NCBI RefSeq assembly: GCF_013127955.1 | Contig: NZ_CP053435.1 | Location: 1,240,001 to 1,304,000, forward strand | Length of the DNA: 64,000 nucleotides | Direction of reading: 5' to 3' | Source of the DNA: Spirosoma taeanense | Lineage (GTDB): Bacteria > Bacteroidota > Bacteroidia > Cytophagales > Spirosomataceae | Shown: in pieces, positions 36,009-44,254 of the stretch | Layout: the number at the start of each line of letters is the position of its first letter | How positions within the stretch are numbered: position 1 is the stretch's first letter | Program-made: the position numbers and the translations under genes | The notes under the pieces: model-generated | The model's database searches: none | What the model saw: the letters and a program-made list of their open reading frames with translations, nothing else | What the model was told of the DNA's origin: nothing

Positions 36009-37493
36009 TTATTTCCTGTAGTCCAGTGCCGGAGCACGGTTGCCCAGCAGCGCTTCATATTTGAAGTTGGCTCCCCGTTTCTGTTGCCATTCGGCGCGGG
36101 CTTTCTCAATGAGAGCAGGCGTTTTATACAGGTCAAGCGCGGTTAGCGCCAGGGTCTTGGCGGCTACGAGCATACCTTTCTGCCCGATGCTCATGCCACT
36201 GGCGGCCGTGGATTGCCAGCTATGCGCCGACGAACCCGGTACCCACGTAGCGGTCTGTAAGCCAACGGTCGGCACGGTCCAGCTTACGTCGCCGACGTCG
36301 GTCGAACCACCGCTGGTAGCGCTCTCCGACGCATCGCGGAAGTCTTTGACGAGGGCCGCATTCGTAACCGGCACTTTCTGCTCACCAAAGGTTTCGCTGA
36401 TCTTTTCGGCAAAGGCTGTTTCTTCGGGGGTGTACTGCACCCCGCCCACCGTCTGCAGGTTCTTGTGCATGGCTTCGGCCAGCGTTACGTTCGGCAGCAG
36501 GTTATACACGCCCCCCAGCACTTCCCACTCGACTTTCGTGCCTGTTCCTTTGGCGGCTCCTTCAGCCGCATTCTCAATTCGTTTCCAGACGCTCTGCAGA
36601 ATGTCGCGGTCTTTATGGCGGGCGTAATAATACACTTCTGCGAAGGCTGGCACGACGTTGGGCGCTTCGCCCCCTTTGGTGATGACGTAATGAATACGCG
36701 TGTCGGAGGGGATGTGTTCGCGCATCATGTTAACCATGTAGTTCATGGCTTCGACACCGTCGAGCGCCGACCGGCCGCGTTCGGGTGAGGCTGCCGCGTG
36801 TGCCGCAATCCCCCGGAACCGGAACTTGGCGTTCTTGTTGGCGAGCGACGTACCTGCATCGGCGGCATTCTGCGAACCGGGATGCCAGTGCAGCACCACA
36901 TCGACGTCGTTGAACAGGCCCTCGCGAACCATGTAAACCTTACCGGCGCCACCTTCTTCAGCCGGACAGCCATAAATCTTGATCGTGCCCGAATGGCCTG
37001 ATTTCTTCAGCCAGTCCTTTACCTCGACGGCAGCCGCGACTGAGGCCGTGCCGAACAGGTTATGCCCGCAGCCGTGACCGCCTTTCTGGCCCTGAATGGG
37101 CGTAAACTCCGGTTTCGCTTCGGTGGCGAGTCCTGGTAAGGCGTCATATTCGCCGAGGATACCGATAACCGGTTTGTCCGAGCCGTATGTAGCCACAAAC
37201 GCTGTGGGGATACCCGCCACACCGGCCTTTACGTCGAAACCTTCCTTTTTCAACTGTTCCTGGAGCAGCAGAGAGCTTTGTTCTTCCTGATAGCCCAGTT
37301 CCGCAAAATTCCAGATCTGCTTAGAAATACTGGCATACTCTGGAAACCGCTTGTCGAGGTCAGCCAGAATCGTCTGCTTGTCCGGATCGGAAGCAGCCGT
37401 TGCAGTTTTCTTGCCTTTCGACTGAGCCGCACCCGGCTGAGCAAGCGCCAGTAGTGGCAGCAGGAGCGCCAAAATAAGGAGTTGTGTTTTCAT
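36009..37493 (-). CDS. M20 family amidohydrolase (AbgB-like), secreted
   Basis: The 494-residue protein has a signal peptide ('MKTQLLILALLLPLLALAQ') and an M20 metallopeptidase/amidohydrolase fold. 'GILGEYDALPGL' and 'GGHGCGHNLFG' hold the first metal ligands (with Cys as in the AbgB/HipO branch), 'PAEEGGAGKVYM' has the catalytic Glu pair, and 'HWHPGS' further ligands. 'FRFRGIAAHAAASPERGRSAL' starts the dimerisation lid. It is closest to aminobenzoyl-glutamate utilisation protein B; being exported, it likely hydrolyses an N-acyl amino acid or dipeptide in the periplasm. Substrate is not known. Confidence 0.85.
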   Translation of the reverse strand: MKTQLLILALLLPLLALAQPGAAQSKGKKTATAASDPDKQTILADLDKRFPEYASISKQIWNFAELGYQEEQSSLLLQEQLKKEGFDVKAGVAGIPTAFVATYGSDKPVIGILGEYDALPGLATEAKPEFTPIQGQKGGHGCGHNLFGTASVAAAVEVKDWLKKSGHSGTIKIYGCPAEEGGAGKVYMVREGLFNDVDVVLHWHPGSQNAADAGTSLANKNAKFRFRGIAAHAAASPERGRSALDGVEAMNYMVNMMREHIPSDTRIHYVITKGGEAPNVVPAFAEVYYYARHKDRDILQSVWKRIENAAEGAAKGTGTKVEWEVLGGVYNLLPNVTLAEAMHKNLQTVGGVQYTPEETAFAEKISETFGEQKVPVTNAALVKDFRDASESATSGGSTDVGDVSWTVPTVGLQTATWVPGSSAHSWQSTAASGMSIGQKGMLVAAKTLALTALDLYKTPALIEKARAEWQQKRGANFKYEALLGNRAPALDYRK

Positions 37494-37763
37494 AGAGGTT
37501 GTATTTGAATGTTTCGGTTGCGAACCGATAAAAATACGGGGAAAAGAGAAAGAGGGAAATTTTTATAGCAGATTGAAGGTGCTGATTACCGCAAAATCAG
37601 TTCTTTACATAAAGTATAATGTCTGTTATCCCTTGTGGTGGCATTTCCCTTATGAAATGGTTTTCTACCGAACCCTAAATTTCTACATCTTTGTAAAACT
37701 TACCTCTGGCAGAAGTTTACTTTTTTGGAGAATAGTTCTACTTTCGCCAATGCCTACACCACT

Positions 37764-39104
37764 ATGTCGCTTAAACTCCCATTCATCGAAGCCGAAATTA
37801 CTGATCAATATCTCTACGACGAAAACCCGCGCCCCTGGATTATAGGTTTTAGTGGTGGAAAGGATTCGACCATGCTTTTGCAGGTGGTCTGGCGGGCGTT
37901 AATGAAAATTCCTGCTGACTTGCGTACACGCAAGATTTATGTTGTCTGCAACGATACGCTGGTTGAGAATCCCAAAATTGTGGCGTTCATCGAGCGGACG
38001 TTAAAAGGGTTGAAAAAAGCCGCTACACAACAGGGTATGCCCATTGAGGTACACCGCACTACCCCCCGGCTGGAAGATACATTCTGGGTAAACCTGATTG
38101 GTAAGGGTTATCCCGCGCCAACGAACTCATTCCGTTGGTGTACTGAACGGCTGAAAATTAACCCGACGACACGCTTCATTCAAGAGAAGATTAGCGAGTC
38201 AGGCGAGGCTATTATCCTGCTAGGTACGCGCTCCGACGAGAGCCAGACTCGCGCTCGGTCGATGAAACGCCACGAGCTAAAAGGTCAACGGCTGCGGAAG
38301 CACCTGCTGCCAAACGCCTTTGTTTATGCACCGATTTCTGATATTGAAACCGGTGAACTCTGGCAGTATCTCATGCAGGTATCGCCACCCTGGGGCGGTT
38401 CGCACAAAGAATTGGTGACGCTATACAAGAACGCCAATTCGGGCGACTGCCCACTAGTTATTGATGAAAGTTCGCCCTCTTGTGGAAATAGCCGGTTTGG
38501 ATGCTGGGTTTGCACAGTCGTGAGCCGCGATAAGTCGATGGAAGGGCTAATCGGTAATGGCGACGACTGGATGGAACCACTGGTAGAGCTCCGCAACAAG
38601 ATATTGGTTGAACGCTCGAACCGCGACGCCCGCGAAAAACGCCGACGTACTGATAGCCCTTACAAAGAAGAAGACGAAGACACATGGGGTCCCTACAAAC
38701 CGCAATACCGTGCTGAGTTTTTGACGATGCTGCTAAAAGCGCAAAAGGAGATTCAGGAAACACAAGGGGAAACCATGGAACTAATCACGCATCCAGAGTT
38801 GGTAGCTATTCAACTGACGTGGTATCGTGACAGCTTTTTCACCTCAAAAGTCGCTGATATTTATAACCGTATCTATGACACCGAAATTGATATGAGTAAG
38901 CACATTGAAAAGTTGCGTCGTGAGGAAGATCTGCTTCGGCAAGCCTGTTCGAATGAACCAGAGCACGTTGAACTGATTCAGGAATTGCTCACGCTTCAGA
39001 AGAACAAAGCATTGAAACTTAATAAGCGCGGCTTACAACAAGATATAGAAAAGCGGCTGGAGAATTATTTAGCTGAGAAATCTCGTAAGATGGATACCCC
39101 GTGA
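37764..39104 (+). CDS. dndC: DNA phosphorothioation sulfurtransferase DndC
   Basis: DndC activates and transfers sulfur in DNA phosphorothioation, in which a non-bridging oxygen of the DNA backbone is replaced by sulfur. The 446-residue protein has the PAPS-reductase-like PP-loop 'FSGGKDSTM' (29-37) for ATP pyrophosphatase action and a four-Cys set at 229, 240, 247 and 250 ('DCP...PSCGNSRFGCWVC') for the [4Fe-4S] cluster known in DndC. The start at 37764 ('MSLKLPFIEAEI') is an ATG matching the family; an in-frame TTG at 37725 is weak. A near-consensus -7 box (CATCTTTG, 37686-37693) lies 70 bases upstream. The next gene overlaps by four bases. There is no dndB before it. Confidence 0.88.
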   Translation: MSLKLPFIEAEITDQYLYDENPRPWIIGFSGGKDSTMLLQVVWRALMKIPADLRTRKIYVVCNDTLVENPKIVAFIERTLKGLKKAATQQGMPIEVHRTTPRLEDTFWVNLIGKGYPAPTNSFRWCTERLKINPTTRFIQEKISESGEAIILLGTRSDESQTRARSMKRHELKGQRLRKHLLPNAFVYAPISDIETGELWQYLMQVSPPWGGSHKELVTLYKNANSGDCPLVIDESSPSCGNSRFGCWVCTVVSRDKSMEGLIGNGDDWMEPLVELRNKILVERSNRDAREKRRRTDSPYKEEDEDTWGPYKPQYRAEFLTMLLKAQKEIQETQGETMELITHPELVAIQLTWYRDSFFTSKVADIYNRIYDTEIDMSKHIEKLRREEDLLRQACSNEPEHVELIQELLTLQKNKALKLNKRGLQQDIEKRLENYLAEKSRKMDTP

Positions 39105-39466
39105 GCCGTGGACGTATCTTGTATTATGAACGGTATGATGGCTTCGGCGTTCTTGTCTATCCTTATGACCCTTTTAATCTGGCTGTTGTTTGGAGTGGTA
39201 AGAATACTTTCATTCGGCCAATTATCGAGTTGTCAAACGGTGAATGCTATTTTCTGTATCATGGCAGAAAAATAAACCCCTATATGTTTGAGCTTCGCGT
39301 TGATGAAGCTGATCCTGATTGGGTACTAGAGTGGGTTACCAATGTCATTCATGGTAAAGAAATAAAGGTAGATTTAAGTAATCTAGCAGACGAATATTTG
39401 ATAGATTTCCGGTCTATGCTCGAACGTAAAAGCGAAAAGCTGCAAGAATGGTTATTAGCAAAATAG
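39101..39466 (+). CDS. Uncharacterised 121-residue protein between dndC and dndD
   Basis: The gene begins with GTG inside the dndC stop (GTGA overlap) and ends 19 bases into dndD, so the three genes are translationally coupled. The protein has no signal peptide or membrane helix. Residues 1-60 look like a small beta sheet ('GRILYYERYDGFGVLVYP', 'YFLYHGRKINPYMFEL') and residues 70-121 look helical. I recognise no family. Coupling to both Dnd genes suggests a partner or accessory of the phosphorothioation or ATPase component. Its DNA is AT-rich (19 G+C in 39361-39420), unlike dndC. It might be a fusion-split N-terminal domain of another Dnd component, but nothing in the sequence shows this. Confidence 0.7.
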   Translation: MSRGRILYYERYDGFGVLVYPYDPFNLAVVWSGKNTFIRPIIELSNGECYFLYHGRKINPYMFELRVDEADPDWVLEWVTNVIHGKEIKVDLSNLADEYLIDFRSMLERKSEKLQEWLLAK

Positions 39467-41327
39467 AGCTCTGTAATTTCAGAATCTATCAGGGTTTAAA
39501 TGTTATTGAACTCACCCCACACAAATCGAAAAATATTTTCATTGTCAGTGGTAAGAATGGGTTTGGGAAAACTACATTTCTTATGTCATTAGTTTGGTGT
39601 TTGTACGGACGCCAAATGATTGATGTAGATGACATTTACGAAAAGGAAATTAAAGAGCAAGGCGGTTATGGAACCTATGTAAAGAGTAGTTTAAACCGTC
39701 AGGCGCAGACCAAAGGTGATACTTCTTTCCACGTTGCTGTGACAATCACAGGTACAGTAATTCCTGAACTACCTGCCAAAGAGATTGTTATAAAACGATC
39801 TTATAGTACTGTTAAGGGCGTTGATACCTTAGAAATCCTTGTAGACGGAGAAGAAAAAGACCTTATTAAGGAGGAGCTAGGCGATAGTAATCTGACGGGT
39901 GAAGAAATGTTTATCCGCGAGTTTATTATGCCTATTGAAATTGCAAAGTTCTTTTTGTTTGATGCTGAAAAAATTGTTAACCTGGCCGAGAATACTAGTG
40001 TTGAACAACGGCGAAAATTAAGCCTAGCTTATTCTGAAATACTTGGCATCAAGAAGTATGAGGATATAAAAGATGAAATGGAAACGTTGCGAGACCGTTT
40101 AAAACAATCGTCAGCGAATCCTAAAGACAAGCAACTTCTTAATACATTAAAAGCTGAGGTTGAAAATATTGAAGTTGAGATAGAAAGTAATAATAAAGAA
40201 ATTGGCCTCCTAAAGGAAAAAAGAGCTCAATTAGCATACGAGGCTGAGCAACTTCGTGATAAATTAGTAAAAGCTGGAAATACAGTAACAGAAGAGGAGT
40301 ATCAAGCTTTGAAAAAGGAGGTAAAAGATTCTTCAGAAGCGCTCGAGCTCCTTCAGAATGATTTTAGAGACTCGTTCGAAAAGATTCCGTTCGCTATAGC
40401 TGGAGGGCGTTTGCTGGAAGTTGTGCAGCAAGTGGAAGACGAGACTAATTACAAAAATGCCCTACATGGTCAGGAAAAGGTTGAGCAACGGACCGATCAG
40501 GTTTTAACCGATTTATTGTCGGCTGAACGTACCTTGAAAGAGGTTGTACCGGCGTCGGTGCATCGTTTTTACCACGATACGGTCAAGGACTTAATCAAAA
40601 AGCACTTCTTCGCTGAGACGCCCGACTTACCTGCTGATTTCAAGCTGTTGCACGATTTTTCTTCATCAGATACTCAACTGCTGAACAGCTTTCTGACTGA
40701 CCTTAAACAGGATTTCAGGCTTTCGTTCCGCAACCTTAATGAACGGCGTACCCAGTTGCAGAATCAATTAGTGGCGGCTAAAAAGCGGTTAGCCGCTGCC
40801 GATTCTAACCAAGAAGACCCGATGCTTGCGGCTGACCGGCTCAAGCGCGATGATTTGAACCTACGCGTGGTCAAGATTGACGAGCAAATTGCCGAGTATT
40901 ATAAATCCATTGGTAAGTGCGAAGACCGTAAAGACAACATCGAAAAGCAGATCAGCGAAATCACGAAGAAAATTAAGATTGGCGAAGAGCATCGTGGTAA
41001 ATATGAAGAATCCGAAAAGCTGATTGCTGAACTACAACAGTTCGTTACGCAATTCAAGACGGATAAAAAGAAGTCACTTGAAGCGCAGATTTTACAAGGT
41101 CTGAAGCAGTTGATGCACAAGAAAGAGTTTATTGATCGAGTTGATGTGAATATCTACGGTGAGGACATTGAGATTGACCTGTACAACAAAGCTGGCCTGA
41201 AAATTCGGAAAGACTCGCTCTCAAAAGGAGAACAGCAGATGTATGCTACGGCGCTTTTGCGCGGTTTGGTTGAAGAATCACAGATCGAATTTCCGGTGTT
41301 TATCGACTTGGACTTGCAACAAAATAC
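39448..41327 (+). pseudogene. dndD: DNA sulfur modification ATPase DndD, 3' end lost at an IS3 element
   Basis: DndD is an SMC/Rad50-like ATPase of the phosphorothioation complex. The N-terminus has 'FRIYQGLNVIEL' and Walker A 'GKNGFGKT' (35-42). Residues ~200-560 are mostly coiled coil. 'LSKGEQQMYATALL' (from ~591) is the ABC signature, and 'EFPVFID' (614-620) is Walker B. Native sequence stops near residue 626, where the IS3 element begins at 41328; the frame then reads 43 codons of IS sequence before a stop at 41455-41457. The D-loop, switch His and final ~40-60 residues are missing, so ATPase function is probably lost. Base composition changes near 40400: the first half is AT-rich, the second like the host. 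Confidence 0.85.
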
Positions 41328-41344
41328 TGGACAAATCTTTAAGC
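41328..41344. repeat. Left terminal inverted repeat of the IS3 element
   Basis: The 17 bases read inward TGGACA, five bases, then TTAAGC. They match the right end at 42525-42541 in 12 of 17 positions when the latter is read as its reverse complement. Confidence 0.65.
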
Positions 41345-42504
41345 AACATGTTGAAGTTGCCCATTATAATAGTCAAAAGGGGAAACATACCCCAGCGATG
41401 AATGCCTCCGTTGCCGGTTGTACCAGATCTCGATGTACTCAAACGTCGCCTGTTTAGCCGCTTCAATAGTTTTAAAATCGTGTTGGTAGATCATTTCTGA
41501 CTTTAAGCTTTTGAAGAAGCTTTCCGCCACAGCGTTATCCCAACAGTTACCTTTCCCACTCATACTTTGCAAAACCAGCGGCTGTTTTTTCAACAGCCGG
41601 GTAAACGCATGACAGGCATATTGCACTCCTCTATCCGAATGGAAAATTAAATTCCGTTCGATAGGGCGATTTTTAAGGGCCATTTGCCAAGCCGGAATGG
41701 TCGTCTCAGCTGCCTTCATCGACTTGCTTAAAGCCCAACCGATCACTTTTCGATCATACAAATCCATGATGATCGTCAGGTAGAGCCAGCCTTCACAAGT
41801 AGCAATGTACGTCAGATCAGAAACCCATGCCTGACCCGGTTTTCTAGGATTGAACTGGCGGTTTAAATGGTTTTCGGCCACTGGGTAAGTGTGCTTGGAA
41901 TCAGTTGTGGTAACCACATATTTCTTCTGAATGACACTTTTCAGGTTAGCCTTCCTCATCAACCTGGCTACTCGGGGTCGAGATATCTTTATGCCTTTGG
42001 CCCTCAGTTCTCGGGTGATCTTTGGACTGCCATAACGTTTCTTACTGGCTGTAAACGAATCACTTATTAGTACGATAAGCGTTTCATTCTCTTTGGCTCT
42101 TTTGGTGGGCCGTTGGGCTAACCAATAGTAATAGCCACTACGACTCACCTTCAATACGTTACACATCATCTCAACGGAAAATTCACCCTGGTGAGCTTTT
42201 ATGAATCTAAATATTTCCCGTCGTTCCTGGAGAAGATGCTGACCGCCTTTTTTAGTATATCTCGCTCTAACTCAGCTTGTCGAAGTTCTTTTTTCAACCG
42301 TAGAATTTCCTGTTGCTCTTGGCTGACTTGGCCCCCTTCACCGGCCGTAACTGCTTTAGAAGCTAAATGCTCTCGGCGCCATCGAGTCAGAATTTGTTGA
42401 GTGATACCCAATTCTTCAGCGGTCGCTTTTAATGAGCCCTTGGTAACTGAGAGCTCCACCGCCATTCGTTTAAATTTGTCGTCGTATTGTCTCCTGGTTT
42501 TCAT
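41339..42504 (-). CDS. IS3-family transposase OrfAB (programmed -1 frameshift)
   Basis: OrfA (42504-42199) is a 101-residue helix-turn-helix protein ('MKTRRQYDDKFKRMAVELS', then 'LKATAEELGITQQILTRWRR') with a heptad Leu region. OrfB (up to 41339) carries the DDE integrase core: 'WVSDLTYIATCEGWLYL' (first Asp), 'FHSDRGVQY' (second Asp) and 'NCWDNAVAESFFKSLKSE' (Glu). A slippery AAAAAAG at 42253-42247 lets OrfA and OrfB be made as one transposase; after a -1 shift the frame runs open into OrfB ('GGQHLLQERREIFRFIK'). No internal stop or frameshift damages it, so the element may still be active. Confidence 0.9.
42247..42253 (-). other. A AAA AAG slippery site for OrfA/OrfB frameshifting
   Basis: The minus strand reads AAAAAAG in the right phase (codons cta-aaa-aag in OrfA) for -1 slippage into OrfB, as in other IS3 elements. 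Confidence 0.8.
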
Positions 42505-42524
42505 GGTCCACTAAGTTAGATCAT

Positions 42525-42541
42525 GCTTAACTTAATGTCCA
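42525..42541. repeat. Right terminal inverted repeat of the IS3 element
   Basis: Read inward on the minus strand this is TGGACA, five bases, TTAAGC, matching the left end except for the central five bases. Confidence 0.65.
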
Positions 42542-42552
42542 GTCAAATGTAG

Positions 42553-42909
42553 CAGCTCCACCTTCACCCGATAGCAAGGCAAGTAATGGAACAGGTCACT
42601 GACAAGGGCCTGTTTTTTATTTCGACCTTATCGCTCAATGAACTTGGTTTTGCGCTTGCCAAGTGTGGAGAAGGTCGCGATACCATCACTGAATACATAA
42701 TGAGTCTATATGCAGCCGACCCAGCCGGAGTTACGTTAGACCACATCAAGCGAGCCACTCAGATTGCTTATAAAGTGAGCTTCCATCATACCAGCGACTG
42801 CTTGCATACAGCTATCGCTGAGCAGTATTGCAATGAGCTGATTACATTTAATGGCTCAGACTTCCAGCTTATTCAGCACCACACCAAGCTGAAGGTCACA
42901 ATTCTTTGA
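42553..42909 (+). pseudogene. PIN-domain toxin remnant, N-terminus lost
   Basis: The frame is open from just past the IS right end to a stop at 42907-42909, encoding ~118 residues with an ATG at 42586. 'FFISTLSLNELGFALAKCG' and 'HTSDCLHTAIAEQYCNELIT' plus 'TFNGSDFQL' are the middle and C-terminal parts of a PIN (VapC-like) RNase. The N-terminal strand with the first catalytic Asp ('DTN') is absent; in-frame sequence upstream hits a stop at 42550-42552 inside the flank, 9 bases from the IS. This fits removal of the gene start by the IS event. No antitoxin gene is seen. Confidence 0.7.
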
Positions 42910-42958
42910 ATACCTATTGAACCGAATAGTCATATACACAAAATGCACATGAGCGGCT

Positions 42959-42995
42959 CATCATGTACAAAAAACTCGATTTTTTGTACATGATG
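42959..42995. terminator. Bidirectional terminator, 16-bp perfect arms
   Basis: Bases 42959-42974 pair with 42980-42995 around a five-base loop, with A- and T-runs at the loop side. It separates the PIN remnant and the convergent cysteine desulfurase. Confidence 0.85.
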
Positions 42996-42996
42996 A

Positions 42997-44154
42997 TTAC
43001 ACCAGCGCCCGCAACTCTTCCACAATCTCCTTTACCGCATCGACCGTAGCTGTTACGTCCGCTTCGGTATTGAATCGTCCTAAACTAAACCGCAGGCAAG
43101 AGAATGCCTCCTGCTCGTTCAGGCCGAGTGCCAACAAGACGTGCGAGGGGTCAATAGACGCAGCCGTACAAGCCGAACCATTGGAAACGGCCATGCCTTC
43201 TAGCCCCATGATTAGCGCATCGGAGTCGCAGTTTTCAAAGTAGATGTTGGTGACGTTATAAAGCCGATATTCCCGGTTACCGTTAACACGAGTACCGGGA
43301 ATCGTCAGCAAGGCAGCCTCTAACTCATCACGAAGCGTTCCAATACGCTGATTATCCTTGGCCATTTCCAGCCGGGCGAGTTCAGCGGCTTTACCAAGTC
43401 CAACAATCCCAGGCACGTTGAGCGTTCCGCTACGTAAGCCGCGCTCATGGCCTCCGCCGTGAAGAATAGCTTCTAATTTCACCTTGTTTGGTCTGCGTTG
43501 GCGGATGAATAGACCACCAACGCCTTTGGGGCCATAGAACTTATGGGCCGAAAAGGCTAATAAATCGACGCCAAGAGCATCGACATCAATCGGTAATTTT
43601 CCCACGGCCTGCGTCGCATCCGTCATGAACAACGCCCCCGCTTCGTGAGCCAGTTGGGCTATTTCCCCAACCGGCTGAATAACCCCCGTTTCGTTGTTAA
43701 CCAGCATCACCGATACCAGAACCGTATCGGGGCGAATGGCGGCTTTCACGACCTCCAGATCTAACAACCCCGCGCCGACGCTTCGGTCTGACTGGACAGG
43801 CAAATACGTAACCTCGTAGCCTCGCGTTTCCAGGTAGTGGCAAACGTCCAGTACGGCTTTGTGCTCAGTTTGAACGGTAACGATATGTTTACCCCGGTTC
43901 TGATAATTTTCAGCTACACCTTTGATCGCTAGGTTAATAGCCTCCGTAGCACCGGACGTAAACACTAATTCGTGCACCTCACAATTCAACAAATCAGCTA
44001 TCTGCTGCCGGGCAGTTTTCACCGCTTCGTGCGCCGACACACCAAAAGGATGGGTGCTGGCCGCATTGGCATATGTGTCCGTCAGAAACGGCATCATCGC
44101 GTCCAAAACGCGCGGGTCAATACGCGTGGTGGCGTTGTTGTCGAGGTAGATCAT
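42997..44154 (-). CDS. Cysteine desulfurase (IscS/DndA type)
   Basis: This PLP enzyme takes sulfur from cysteine as a protein persulfide for iron-sulfur clusters, thio-tRNA or, in Dnd systems, DNA phosphorothioation. The 385-residue protein has 'YLDNNATT' at the start, 'TSGATEAINLA', the PLP lysine in 'FSAHKFYGP' (Lys205), and the catalytic Cys in 'NGSACTAASIDPSHV' (Cys329). It fits the IscS/NifS group including DndA. It is not with isc or suf genes and lies convergent to the broken Dnd block, so it could be the DndA partner or just the housekeeping enzyme. The two cannot be separated by sequence alone. Confidence 0.88.
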   Translation of the reverse strand: MIYLDNNATTRIDPRVLDAMMPFLTDTYANAASTHPFGVSAHEAVKTARQQIADLLNCEVHELVFTSGATEAINLAIKGVAENYQNRGKHIVTVQTEHKAVLDVCHYLETRGYEVTYLPVQSDRSVGAGLLDLEVVKAAIRPDTVLVSVMLVNNETGVIQPVGEIAQLAHEAGALFMTDATQAVGKLPIDVDALGVDLLAFSAHKFYGPKGVGGLFIRQRRPNKVKLEAILHGGGHERGLRSGTLNVPGIVGLGKAAELARLEMAKDNQRIGTLRDELEAALLTIPGTRVNGNREYRLYNVTNIYFENCDSDALIMGLEGMAVSNGSACTAASIDPSHVLLALGLNEQEAFSCLRFSLGRFNTEADVTATVDAVKEIVEELRALV

Positions 44155-44254
44155 GTAGTAAAGTTAATGGCGATTGCATTCCACTAACTACTTCAAAAAC
44201 GGAAATATTCAACGCCCAATCCTAATTCTGAGAGAGATTATATTAACGTCTTTT

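Larger units (their letters stand above)
41328..42541 (-). mobile_element. IS3-family insertion sequence, complete
   Basis: This 1214-bp element carries overlapping orfA and orfB on the minus strand joined by a frameshift site. Its ends start TGGACA on both sides, reading inwards, and show an imperfect terminal inverted repeat. Its left end lies within dndD; its right end lies 12 bases before an open PIN-domain remnant. The bases flanking it do not match (ATAC before, GTCA after), so there is no target duplication, which suggests a deletion or rearrangement next to it. Confidence 0.85.

Noticed and set aside
37725..37763. TTG start 13 codons upstream of the dndC ATG
   Set aside because: It gives a leader without family sequence; the ATG at 37764 begins at the conserved region.
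41328..41457. Apparent natural C-terminus of DndD from the open frame
   Set aside because: The last 43 codons lie inside the IS3 element, opposite its transposase end, so they are not part of dndD.
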